Of a DNA stretch of 64,000 nt, positions 1 to 7,866 are shown piece after piece; within the stretch, counting starts at the first letter, position 1; each line of letters opens with the position of its first letter. The stretch lies in assembly GCA_964653075.1 (NCBI GenBank), contig CAZZAX010000010.1, positions 1 to 64,000 on the forward strand. Reading direction: 5' to 3'. Under the pieces are notes generated by a model, which saw only the letters and a list, made by a program, of their open reading frames with translations, made no database searches and was not told where the DNA came from. A program made the position numbers and the translations under genes. Source of the stretch: NIOZ-UU13 sp964653075 (lineage in GTDB: Bacteria; Planctomycetota; Phycisphaerae; Sedimentisphaerales; Anaerobacaceae).

Positions 1-198
1 CTTTATTACATACGCGTTGACAGGGTAAGCTACAGCGATGGTTCTCATCCTGAGAGCTGCCCCGGCGGTGTTGACCACTGGCCTACCGAGCCGGATGGTG
101 ACGGCGAATCACTGACTCGCAAGGTCTCATCCGATTACGGCAACGACCCCGACAACTGGACCGTCTCTTCACCATCACCCGGTATCATCAACCAGTAA
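1..198 (+). CDS. C-terminal end of a secreted protein, possibly lamin-tail-domain type (5' partial)
   Basis: The reading frame is open from the first base and ends at TAA 196-198, giving 65 residues with no start in the window. The visible tail contains RVSYSDG, HWPTEPDGDGESLTRK, NDPDNW and SPSPG. This pattern (W-P-x-E-P-D-G-x-G-x-S-L, then N-D-P-x-N-W and a Pro/Gly end) resembles the C-terminus of lamin-tail (LTD) domains in large secreted planctomycete proteins. The family call rests on this short tail only, so the rest of the protein and its role cannot be judged. The frame is followed by about 170 bases before the next gene, on the same strand. Confidence 0.5.
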   Translation, partial: LYYIRVDRVSYSDGSHPESCPGGVDHWPTEPDGDGESLTRKVSSDYGNDPDNWTVSSPSPGIINQ

Positions 199-368
199 GG
201 TTCTACGATAAACAGCCTGGGCACTTGAATTTTCAAGACAGACCTGATATTCTATCGAAAATGAGACGTGGTAACGTAGCTGAGCAGGGATAGATGGGAA
301 GTCTCAGTTCATATATATTCCTGAATATTTTTAGATTGAAGAGTAGCATTAGCAGGAGGAATATGAGG

Positions 369-1436
369 ATGTTTACAATGAAACAGTTGGCTATTGTGCT
401 TATTGGTGTAATGCTGCCTGTGGGTCTGGGTTGTGTGGCCGGGGCCAAAGAAAAGGTCATTCTCGATACGGATATGGTTATGTTGTATGACGATGGCGTG
501 GCGATGATGATGCTCGCAAACCATCCGGACATAGAGCTGCTTGGGGTGACGATTGTGCCGGGAAATACCTGGGTTTCAGAAGGGGCGGCATATGCTGTTC
601 GTCAGCTTGAGGTGTTAAATCGCAGGGACGTTCCGGTGGCATTGGGTATACGTTATCCGCTTCGGGCCGGACGGTATGAGAGCTTGGAAGTCGAGCGGAA
701 GATGTTTGGTTACAGTTCAAGCTTTGTCGGCTGTTTCAGCAGGCCCGAACCGGAATCGTATCTGCAAGTGTATCGCAGGGAATTTGCAAGCAAGCCGACG
801 ATTAAGCCGGTGAATAAGCACGCGGTGGATTTTATTATTGATACTATCAAGGCCAATCCGGGACAAGTAACCGTTATGCCGATAGGACCATGTGCTAATC
901 TGGCAATCGCCATAAGAATGGCTCCGGAGATAATTCCTTTGATAAAGAGAGTCGTTTACATGGGCGGGGCGTTTGATACTCCGGGAAATACGACTCCGGC
1001 AGCCGAGTTCAACTGGTGGTTTGATCCTGAAGCGGCCAAGATGTCTGTTCGGGCCGCCTTTGCAGAACAGCTCATCGTAAGTCTGGATGTCTGTAAGAAA
1101 TATCGTTTTAACAAGAAACTCTTTGAGCGAATTACTGCTGTTCAGACACCAATTACAAAGATGTTTCAGCAAAAGTACGGGCCACGCTTTGAGAAGGACG
1201 TTGGCTATACTCGATTGGTTTGGGATACTATAGCCGCTGCCGTTGTTATTGATCCGACGTTAATTGTTGAAGAAGAAACCCGGTGGGTCGATGTCAACTC
1301 AGATTATAATCTGGATTATGGTCGAAGTCTTGGCTATCGAAAACGAGGACCTGCCGGTACTCAAAAGGCCCGCATTCTTATGGAGATTGATGAAAAGCGT
1401 TTCTGGGATCTGATGGTAGGTCTGCTCAGAAAATAA
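369..1436 (+). CDS. Exported nucleoside-hydrolase-like protein
   Basis: About 355 residues. An N-terminal hydrophobic segment ending near LGCVAG indicates export, possibly as a lipoprotein. The inosine-uridine nucleoside hydrolase signature follows: DTD at residues 33-35 and DD at 41-42. Five residues separate DTD from DD instead of the three in the classical DTDPGIDD motif, as in the secreted variants with DTDxGNDVDD. Other family marks are MPIGPCANLAIAI, VVYMGGAF, AAEFNWWFDPEAA and WDTIAAAVVIDP. The family cleaves the N-glycosidic bond of nucleosides with Ca2+ bound by these aspartates. In this variant the residues between the aspartates (MVMLY) are unusual, so the substrate is uncertain. 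The ATG at 369 is preferred because AGGAGG at 354-359 lies 9 bases upstream; ATG 363 is too close and an upstream ATG at 294 has no ribosome site. Confidence 0.85.
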   Translation: MFTMKQLAIVLIGVMLPVGLGCVAGAKEKVILDTDMVMLYDDGVAMMMLANHPDIELLGVTIVPGNTWVSEGAAYAVRQLEVLNRRDVPVALGIRYPLRAGRYESLEVERKMFGYSSSFVGCFSRPEPESYLQVYRREFASKPTIKPVNKHAVDFIIDTIKANPGQVTVMPIGPCANLAIAIRMAPEIIPLIKRVVYMGGAFDTPGNTTPAAEFNWWFDPEAAKMSVRAAFAEQLIVSLDVCKKYRFNKKLFERITAVQTPITKMFQQKYGPRFEKDVGYTRLVWDTIAAAVVIDPTLIVEEETRWVDVNSDYNLDYGRSLGYRKRGPAGTQKARILMEIDEKRFWDLMVGLLRK

Positions 1437-1532
1437 GCCAATCATGCAAAATGCCGAAAACTGTTGGGGGAATGAGGTTACAGCTTTTTTACACGGAGAG
1501 ATTTCCTGCCGACCTGGATTGTCTGCTCTGTT

Positions 1533-2591
1533 TTATTTCCTTTTCAATATGCCGGGTGTTGCGTTCAATAATGCGGTGAGTTCCCGCATACGCTCCAAAT
1601 GTATGCCGGATATCAAGCCATTCCTGTCCGGAGGTACGTTGAGCAGATAGTTGGCATTTCTCTTGTTGCAAAGCCTGAGCATCCTGACGATTTCCTGTGC
1701 ATCTTTTGTGTATTCAGGGCCGTCCGCCGTGTTCCAGAACCATGTGCGCGAGATTTTATCACACACCTCTGCCGGTGCCGTGCTTCCTTCCGGTGGCATA
1801 CTCTTGGGGTCCCAGGGAAATTCACAACTGTAAACGTCGGAATCCTTGAGATTGTGGGCGTTGTTACCGATGACCAGGCAGCGCCGTTGTAATGATTTGA
1901 TGTATTCCTGAATCTCCTGCCAGCGTGATCTGGTGTACTTATTGCTATACTGGTCGATCCACAGCAGGTCGATCGGGCCGTAGTTGGTTAGCAGCTCCGC
2001 CAATTGTTTTTTGATAAATCCGACATAGTCTCCGGCTGCCTCGGGAGGCAGTCCGTGAAGGTCCGGACGGCCTTTCGGAATTGCGCTGCCGTGTCCGGGT
2101 CTTGAGAAATCACCGGGGAAGCAATAGTAAAACCCGACTTTGAGCCCGCGCGCACGGAAAGCGCTGACAAATTCACGGACGATGTCGCCCTTACCGTTTT
2201 TGTAGTTGATGAAGCGGCTGATGTCGTGTTTGGTATGGTCACTGTCCCAGAGACACCAGCCGCCGGTATGCTTGACGGTCAGCACGGCGTATTTCATGCC
2301 GGCCGCACAGGCAACCTCGGCCCATTGCCCGCAATTCAATCTGTCGGGCCTGAAAAGCGCAGGATCTTCGTACCCGTTGGCCCATTCGCGATTGACATAA
2401 GTGGCCATGTTGAAGTGAAGGAACAGCCCGAAACGAAGCTTCAGAAAATCCTCCTGCAAAGCTGTCCTGTCTGCCTCCATATCTGCCGGGGAATGTTTGA
2501 TGGATTTTGAGTCTGCTCTCTGGCCCATTATGCAGGCACTGCAACCACAGATAATGGTCAGAAATGTTATTCGCAACCAGCGCCAGATCAT
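1533..2591 (-). CDS. Alpha-L-fucosidase, GH29 family, exported
   Basis: About 352 residues with a hydrophobic N-terminus rich in Cys (ITFLTIICGCSAC), consistent with export. GH29 marks are FGLFLHFNMATY near residue 54, VKHTGGWCLWDSDHTKHD near 106-123, KVGFYYCFPGDF near 151 and GPIDLLWIDQ near 205. The Asp of WID (residue 213) is the expected nucleophile of the retaining mechanism. The protein ends soon after the TIM barrel, so it lacks the C-terminal beta-sandwich of many fucosidases. The ATG at 2591 is chosen because GGAGG lies 9 bases upstream; an open extension to 2648 has no ribosome site. It lies 107 bases downstream of another minus-strand secreted enzyme, and a fucose-isomerase-like protein occurs at 13.3 kb. 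Confidence 0.85.
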   Translation of the reverse strand: MIWRWLRITFLTIICGCSACIMGQRADSKSIKHSPADMEADRTALQEDFLKLRFGLFLHFNMATYVNREWANGYEDPALFRPDRLNCGQWAEVACAAGMKYAVLTVKHTGGWCLWDSDHTKHDISRFINYKNGKGDIVREFVSAFRARGLKVGFYYCFPGDFSRPGHGSAIPKGRPDLHGLPPEAAGDYVGFIKKQLAELLTNYGPIDLLWIDQYSNKYTRSRWQEIQEYIKSLQRRCLVIGNNAHNLKDSDVYSCEFPWDPKSMPPEGSTAPAEVCDKISRTWFWNTADGPEYTKDAQEIVRMLRLCNKRNANYLLNVPPDRNGLISGIHLERMRELTALLNATPGILKRK

Positions 2592-2698
2592 GTTAAAAAG
2601 CCTCCTTTCCTTTATATAAAAGGTAAACCAATTCGCATAATAATCCATATCACCTTGAGCGCCTTATTCGGCGGTATGCAGCCGGTATTATACAATTA

Positions 2699-4261
2699 CT
2701 ATTTTATCAGTAGGACTGTTTCTTCTTCGGCCGCCAGCTCAACAGGCATGCCTTCGTGAAGCTGCTTTCCGGTATAGATTTTCCTGGTTCCATTGGTGAC
2801 GTTCTCGACAATGTACTTCTTATTGAATTCTACCGTGAACCATTCGGGCAGGGTGTTCATTCGCGGCCAGTCATGTTTAAAGCCCATGTATTCACGGTGA
2901 CGCGGAATGTCGAAAAACAGCCGTCCCGCCCAGTCCTTGGAACCTCTCATCACGACTATAAGGCCGTCTTCCGTTTCGCTCGCCCCAAGTACCAGATCTT
3001 GGCGCCAGGGCCGCCCAATCAATCCCCGGGTATGCATCAGTGCGTGTATCAGCGTTGTCCGTACACCATTGGCCTGTAACTTCATCGTCCCCCACAGCGG
3101 CGCGGTTGCCAGCGGTTTGTCGGAATAGACCACATTCGCGGCCATCTCGCGATCCGCCCAGGCCAGCGCCTCGTGAACAGGGTAACGGTTCATGATGTAA
3201 AGCCCGCCTTCGATCGAATCAGCGAAACCGTCAATCGAGTTTCCCTCCCAGCGATAGTTCTTGTATTTCGGTTTTTCGAGATTGGCAAGGGTCTGCACAA
3301 TCCGGTCCCGATAAACCGGCCTGGCGGCTACCATGTCATAGCATAGGTAGGTTACGTAATTGTAGCCCCAGCCATCGCTCAGGCGGCTGTCGGGCTTGTC
3401 CAGAGTATCGTACATGATGCCGTCTTCATTGACACCTCGCCTGAGAATTTCGTCGAGCATGTTCTTGATGAGCGGCTGGTATATCTTTGCCTTCCGGGGA
3501 TTATGTTCCGATTCCACGCCCAGCAGAAGTCCCAGCCCGCCGATTATCTCACATCCGTGGTCCCGGAGACGCGTAGGAACAAAATTGCCCGTCAGCAGGT
3601 AGTAGTCGGCCAGGCGTTCGGCCCACTCAAGAAACTTCTTTTGACCTGTCATCGTATAAAGCCGGACCAGTGCCTGGATCTGTTCTCCGTTGACCTCGAC
3701 ATTTCTGGAAGGGATTTTACCGTACGCACTATCATACCTGGCATGCTTCCAGATGTCCTCTTCGATGCCCTTCATTCGCTCGAACCACTCATCTTTGCCC
3801 GTGACCTCGACGATTGCGATCAGGCAGTCTTTAACGTATTCGGATGCCTGGAAGACCATTTCGTCGTAGCCGGGGACAATCTTCTTTTTGTTCTTATAGT
3901 CGTAAGGTACGGGTATTCGGTCGACATGATTGCATAGTTTCTGTTCGGCATGAAGAACACTTCGCACCGGTCCATTCAGCGCCTCCAGGTCAACGATATA
4001 TGCCGCCCAGGTCAGGAAAGGATAGCAGTCGGCGGCCGTGTCGCGATAGTTCCACCTGCCGTCTGCTATGTACAGGCCCGTAGCCGGGTCGATTCGCTTC
4101 AGCGCTACCTCATGGAGCCACCGCTGGACCTTGCTCAGCGAATAACCTGCAATCTTTGCGGATTTGCGTGCCGTATTGACTGATTCTTTATCTGTTGCGT
4201 ACACGTTGCCGAGGATACAGCACATTAATATTATCAGCGATAAGTTCTTCCCGAATTTCAT
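2699..4261 (-). CDS. Secreted protein, predicted alpha-helical-barrel glycosidase-like
   Basis: 520 residues with a clear signal peptide (MKFGKNLSLIILMCCILGNVYA). The body is alpha-helical with W/Y/D-rich turns (DGRWNYRDTAADCYPF, SDGWGYNYVTYLC, SIDGFADSIEGGLYI), the texture of (alpha/alpha)6-barrel glycosidases and lyases. The last 80 residues look like a beta domain (GLIVVMRGSKDWAGRLFFDIP). I do not recognise a defined family with assigned chemistry and no catalytic pair can be named. AAGGAG lies 7 bases before the ATG. It precedes the GH29 gene on the same strand, so the two are probably co-transcribed and act on a common extracytoplasmic glycan. Confidence 0.6.
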   Translation of the reverse strand: MKFGKNLSLIILMCCILGNVYATDKESVNTARKSAKIAGYSLSKVQRWLHEVALKRIDPATGLYIADGRWNYRDTAADCYPFLTWAAYIVDLEALNGPVRSVLHAEQKLCNHVDRIPVPYDYKNKKKIVPGYDEMVFQASEYVKDCLIAIVEVTGKDEWFERMKGIEEDIWKHARYDSAYGKIPSRNVEVNGEQIQALVRLYTMTGQKKFLEWAERLADYYLLTGNFVPTRLRDHGCEIIGGLGLLLGVESEHNPRKAKIYQPLIKNMLDEILRRGVNEDGIMYDTLDKPDSRLSDGWGYNYVTYLCYDMVAARPVYRDRIVQTLANLEKPKYKNYRWEGNSIDGFADSIEGGLYIMNRYPVHEALAWADREMAANVVYSDKPLATAPLWGTMKLQANGVRTTLIHALMHTRGLIGRPWRQDLVLGASETEDGLIVVMRGSKDWAGRLFFDIPRHREYMGFKHDWPRMNTLPEWFTVEFNKKYIVENVTNGTRKIYTGKQLHEGMPVELAAEEETVLLIK

Positions 4262-4519
4262 ATTATGTCTCCTTCTTAGCAGGACGATTTAAATTGACAA
4301 ACCTGCAATTCAAAACATGCGTTTATATAATGGTCGTTGAATTTGGCCCCGTCCCTGTGGGCGTCCCGCATATTGAGCCTGTCTGGCAGCCTTTTCTCCA
4401 TGTCCTGAGAGTCAGGGTGTAGCGGGTACCAGAAATCTATACTGTAGGAGCGGAATTTTCAAGAAATAATTGTGCAATAAGATGTAGTATTGTATTACGA
4501 ATTGATGATAAAAAAGAAA

Positions 4520-4604
4520 CGGAGCAGGAGGGATTCGAACCCCCGTTACCTTTCGGTAAAACGGTTTTCAAGACCGTCGCGATCAACCACTCTGCCACTG
4601 CTCC
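4520..4604 (-). tRNA. tRNA-Ser(UGA)
   Basis: On the minus strand a complete type II tRNA can be folded. The acceptor GGAGCAG pairs with CTGCTCC, followed by discriminator G, which is typical of serine tRNAs. The anticodon stem ACGGT/ACCGT encloses the loop CTTGAAA, giving anticodon TGA. A long variable arm TTACC-GAAA-GGTAA and a T arm with TTCGAAT are present. The 3' CCA is not encoded (the next bases are TTTC then a T run, which may also end transcription). The length of 85 bases and the large variable arm support serine. Confidence 0.97.
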
Positions 4605-4768
4605 GGAATCAGCCTGTTGAGCCGTCTAAATATATATTCGGATTAGACACCCCATTTTAAGCAAATTTTCAACTATTTTATGTGGAAAAGGCGTTTTTGC
4701 AAGAAAAATCATAGGAATTGATATTTTCAGAAAAATTTGAAAAAAATTATAAAAACATTTTTTTATAG

Positions 4769-4797
4769 TTGACGTAGTATAGTATGTATAACATAAT
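4769..4797 (+). promoter_or_regulatory. Sigma70-type promoter with overlapping palindrome, upstream of padR-like gene
   Basis: TTGACG at 4769-4774 and CATAAT at 4792-4797 are separated by 17 bases, a close match to the housekeeping promoter consensus. The perfect inverted repeat TATGT-ATA-ACATA (4783-4795) overlaps the -10 box. Because it stands directly in front of the PadR-family gene, it is a plausible operator for autorepression; this is inference. Confidence 0.65.
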
Positions 4798-4841
4798 ATG
4801 CAAAACAATATATATGATAATAATAACTAAGGAGAATTTTT

Positions 4842-5183
4842 ATGAAGTTTGAAAGTCAGCTATTGAAGGGAATTGCTCCGGTGGTGGTTCTGGAAATTCT
4901 GTCTCGCGGACCAATGTACGGCTATGAGCTGAGCCAGGCCATAGAGCAGCGAAGCGGCCGGATTCTTACGCTTGGCAAGGGTACCCTGTACCCCCTGCTG
5001 TATAATCTGGAAGCGAAGAAGCTGGTTAAAGGCAAGTGGGAGAATAACCAGTCAAGCCGCAAGAGAAGATATTACTACATCACAGGAAGGGGTAAAGACC
5101 AACTGGCAAAGCAAAAGGCACAGCTCAAAGAGCTGACGACCGGCCTGAATCTCGTCTTCGGCGGTGCGCTTGCGATGGCATGA
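4842..5183 (+). CDS. PadR-family transcriptional regulator
   Basis: 113 residues, the usual length of the short PadR-s1 subfamily: a winged helix plus a C-terminal dimerisation helix. Signatures are GPMYGYELSQAI (helices 1-2), GKGTLYPLLYNLE (recognition helix region) and RRYYYITGRG (wing). AAGGAG sits 7-8 bases before the ATG. A promoter with an overlapping palindrome lies just upstream. The two following genes encode paralogous membrane proteins with a helical domain resembling the HAAS/permease-prefix domains that commonly accompany PadR regulators. The three are therefore likely one regulatory unit. The ligand is unknown. Confidence 0.92.
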   Translation: MKFESQLLKGIAPVVVLEILSRGPMYGYELSQAIEQRSGRILTLGKGTLYPLLYNLEAKKLVKGKWENNQSSRKRRYYYITGRGKDQLAKQKAQLKELTTGLNLVFGGALAMA

Positions 5184-5246
5184 GCTTTTTTTGCAGTGGT
5201 GTTTCCGGCAGATAATTAGGGACAATATTATACATGAGGTGATTTG

Positions 5247-7850
5247 ATGAAAATCAAAAAACTTTTTGTGAGAATCTTGATCGCGGCTGCCTTGGGTTTA
5301 TGCGCAGGGATAGCAATGGAGTATAGCACTGCGGGATTAAAATTTCCTATATTTTTGATAATTGGGATACTTGCTGGTGTTTTTATTGAATTCGTCATTG
5401 AAATTCTCCGCGGCGCACTCACAATCGCAAGAGAAGATTTAAGGAAATTAAAAAAAACTGTTCTGAGAATCTTAATTGCAACCTCTATAGGTTTGTTGGC
5501 GGGCATAATACTGGAATTTGCCGCTGTATGGGCGGCCTTTCCCTTTTTTTTGATTTTAGGAGTACTTTTAAGTGCTGCCGCCGGAATCACAATTGAAGCC
5601 ATCCGATACCATCGCTTGATGAGAAATGCTTTTTTTGAAGGTAAAGAATTTGGTTTAGAGAAATTGCCGGTCCGTACTGCTGATTTAATAAGACAGGTGA
5701 TTAAAAAGATGCACTATCGTAAAGAAGTTCTCTCTGAGGTAATGGCAGAGCTTACGGCACATTTCGAAGATGAGTTGAAGGATTGCCAGACTGATGAAGG
5801 AATACAACAGAAAGCCCGGCAGTTAGTAGATGATTTTGGTGACACCAAACTATTGGCCATTTTATTACGCCGGGCAAAAAAACGCTGCCGACCCCTCTGG
5901 CGAACTGTGGTCGCAAGGACGTTTCAGGCGGTCGGTGCGCTAATATTGTTTTTTATTGTCTATGCTGTCTGGTTTTCTACCGGCAAGCCTACTCTGAGTG
6001 TTGATTATCTGGCGTTACTAAACCAGATGAATCGGCCTGAGGTCCGGAATGAAGATAACGCATGGCCGCACTACGAAAAAGCAATCGAGCTCTATGTACA
6101 GCCGGATCAAAGAATACTGAAACTGGCAGGGAATCGGAGAAAAGATTTCAAGAAAAGACTTTACTTCAGTGATTTAGATAAAAACATACAGGACATGATT
6201 CGTAAATGGCTCAAAGAAAATGAATCTAATTGGAATGACCTGGAGCCTTCTCAAAAGCGACTGTTCGAAAGATGTTTCAATGAAGGCCTGGTACCGTTTG
6301 TTTGTCCTGAAATTCCTGTTTATTTGAGAGGGAAAATTCCTGTTTATCCGAGAGGGAATTCCTCCAGGAGATACAGAGTATTTGATGAAGCTGTTAGAGA
6401 TATTCTTCGCCAGATTGAAAGACCGCAGTATAGCAGAGATGAGTTAATGCCGGAATATGAGATGATGATGGAGATGGAGATGATGGGAGGATACGGATAT
6501 GATCGAGGAGATAAACGGGACATCAAACTGAATCCGGATAATGCCCTTGATTCAGAGATAAATTCTGTGTTTGGTGCATATTTGCCGGAAGAGCTTAAAA
6601 AAATAAGAAGTGGTCTTGAGGCTGGTGTAATCAAGAAGTGGATTGATAGTCCGCCGGTTGTTGTAACGAGTTTGCTTGATTACCTTTGGCCATTTGAAAA
6701 GAAGCTTGTTGTTAAATGGGTCCAGAATAATGAAGCGGCGTGGAGGGAATTTGTAACTGGCAGCTCAAAATCATATTGTTATAGAGAGTACCAATATCGA
6801 AATGAAGAACAGGAAAAATTCCTGTGGAATATTTCCTACTCGCATCTGAATCAAATGAAAATGTTTTCAAGGCTGGGAATCTGGCGCTCACGAGTTAACA
6901 TAGACAAAGGCCAAATACAGCAGAGTATATATAATTGTCTCGCAATTGCTCGGGCGGGCAGTCATTGGCAGGGTAGGGGAATAATAGCAGAACAGTTGGT
7001 TGGAATGGCTATGGGAAGGATGGCCAATGATGAGATATTACATGTCCTTTCGGCCCAGATTCTTTCCATTGATCAATTGAAGCGATTACAAAATCAGTTA
7101 TCACAATTATACCCGCGAGGTTATCCACTTATAGACATGGAAGGTCGAAGGATAATGTTTATGGATTCGGTTCAGCGTTTTTTTACAGATGGAGGTCCTG
7201 GTGGAGGCCACTTAATTCCTCAAAAAGATGGTTCTTTTCGTTATATATATAATGATATCTTGGAAATAACGGATGATGTTCCTGTTGGAAAACAGTTTGT
7301 CAAGAACGCTGCTTTAACGTCAGTGTGTCTGTTTCACGCCAGACGCGATGCGACGGTTGAAATGGGTGAACAAATTTATGATAGACAGGCTAAGATTGCA
7401 AGGATGAGTCCTTATGAAAGAAGACAGCTTGATATTCGTTCCACTGAGCAGGACATTTTGTCAATGAACGGATTTCGATATGCTCTGCTTTATTATCTTA
7501 TGCCTGCGTCGGAACGTATTTCTGAACTGGTATATCAGGATAAAACAATGCACGAGGCATTAATAGTGATATCGGCGGTTCAGCGATACCAGCTGGACAA
7601 TGGGCAGTATCCTGAAGCTTTAAATGAACTAATTGACGCTGGATATTTAAAAGAATTGCCAATAGACCTCTACAGCGACAAACCACTTATCTACAAAAAG
7701 ACCGGGGATAATTTTGTCCTGTATAGTATCGGCCGCAATTTCAAAGATGACGTCGGAAAAATTATCGAAGAAAATGGAAATGTGCAGAAATGGGCGACGG
7801 ATAAGGATGGCGATGCGGTTTTCTGGCCTGTGGTAAATCTCAGAAACTGA
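5247..7850 (+). CDS. Large membrane protein with duplicated N-terminal TM unit, HAAS-like domain and pseudopilin-like C-terminus
   Basis: About 867 residues. Residues 1-125 hold two similar hydrophobic units, each starting VRILIA or LRILIA and including FPIFLIIGI or FPFFLILGV, so the segment arose by internal duplication. Near residues 150-225 follows KKMHYRKEVLSEVMAEL...HFEDEL...DFGDTKLLA...RRAKKRCRPLW, resembling the HAAS/permease-prefix domain found with PadR regulators. A further membrane helix lies near 227-246. A long extracytoplasmic region of unknown function follows. From about residue 768 a domain like the C-terminus of type II secretion G-type proteins appears (YQLDNGQYPEAL, LYSIG, DDVG). 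GAGGTGA lies 4 bases before ATG 5247. The next gene is a paralogue. Possibly an envelope sensor paired with the PadR protein; this is inference. Confidence 0.75.
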   Translation: MKIKKLFVRILIAAALGLCAGIAMEYSTAGLKFPIFLIIGILAGVFIEFVIEILRGALTIAREDLRKLKKTVLRILIATSIGLLAGIILEFAAVWAAFPFFLILGVLLSAAAGITIEAIRYHRLMRNAFFEGKEFGLEKLPVRTADLIRQVIKKMHYRKEVLSEVMAELTAHFEDELKDCQTDEGIQQKARQLVDDFGDTKLLAILLRRAKKRCRPLWRTVVARTFQAVGALILFFIVYAVWFSTGKPTLSVDYLALLNQMNRPEVRNEDNAWPHYEKAIELYVQPDQRILKLAGNRRKDFKKRLYFSDLDKNIQDMIRKWLKENESNWNDLEPSQKRLFERCFNEGLVPFVCPEIPVYLRGKIPVYPRGNSSRRYRVFDEAVRDILRQIERPQYSRDELMPEYEMMMEMEMMGGYGYDRGDKRDIKLNPDNALDSEINSVFGAYLPEELKKIRSGLEAGVIKKWIDSPPVVVTSLLDYLWPFEKKLVVKWVQNNEAAWREFVTGSSKSYCYREYQYRNEEQEKFLWNISYSHLNQMKMFSRLGIWRSRVNIDKGQIQQSIYNCLAIARAGSHWQGRGIIAEQLVGMAMGRMANDEILHVLSAQILSIDQLKRLQNQLSQLYPRGYPLIDMEGRRIMFMDSVQRFFTDGGPGGGHLIPQKDGSFRYIYNDILEITDDVPVGKQFVKNAALTSVCLFHARRDATVEMGEQIYDRQAKIARMSPYERRQLDIRSTEQDILSMNGFRYALLYYLMPASERISELVYQDKTMHEALIVISAVQRYQLDNGQYPEALNELIDAGYLKELPIDLYSDKPLIYKKTGDNFVLYSIGRNFKDDVGKIIEENGNVQKWATDKDGDAVFWPVVNLRN

Positions 7851-7866
7851 AATAGGAGAATGCAGA

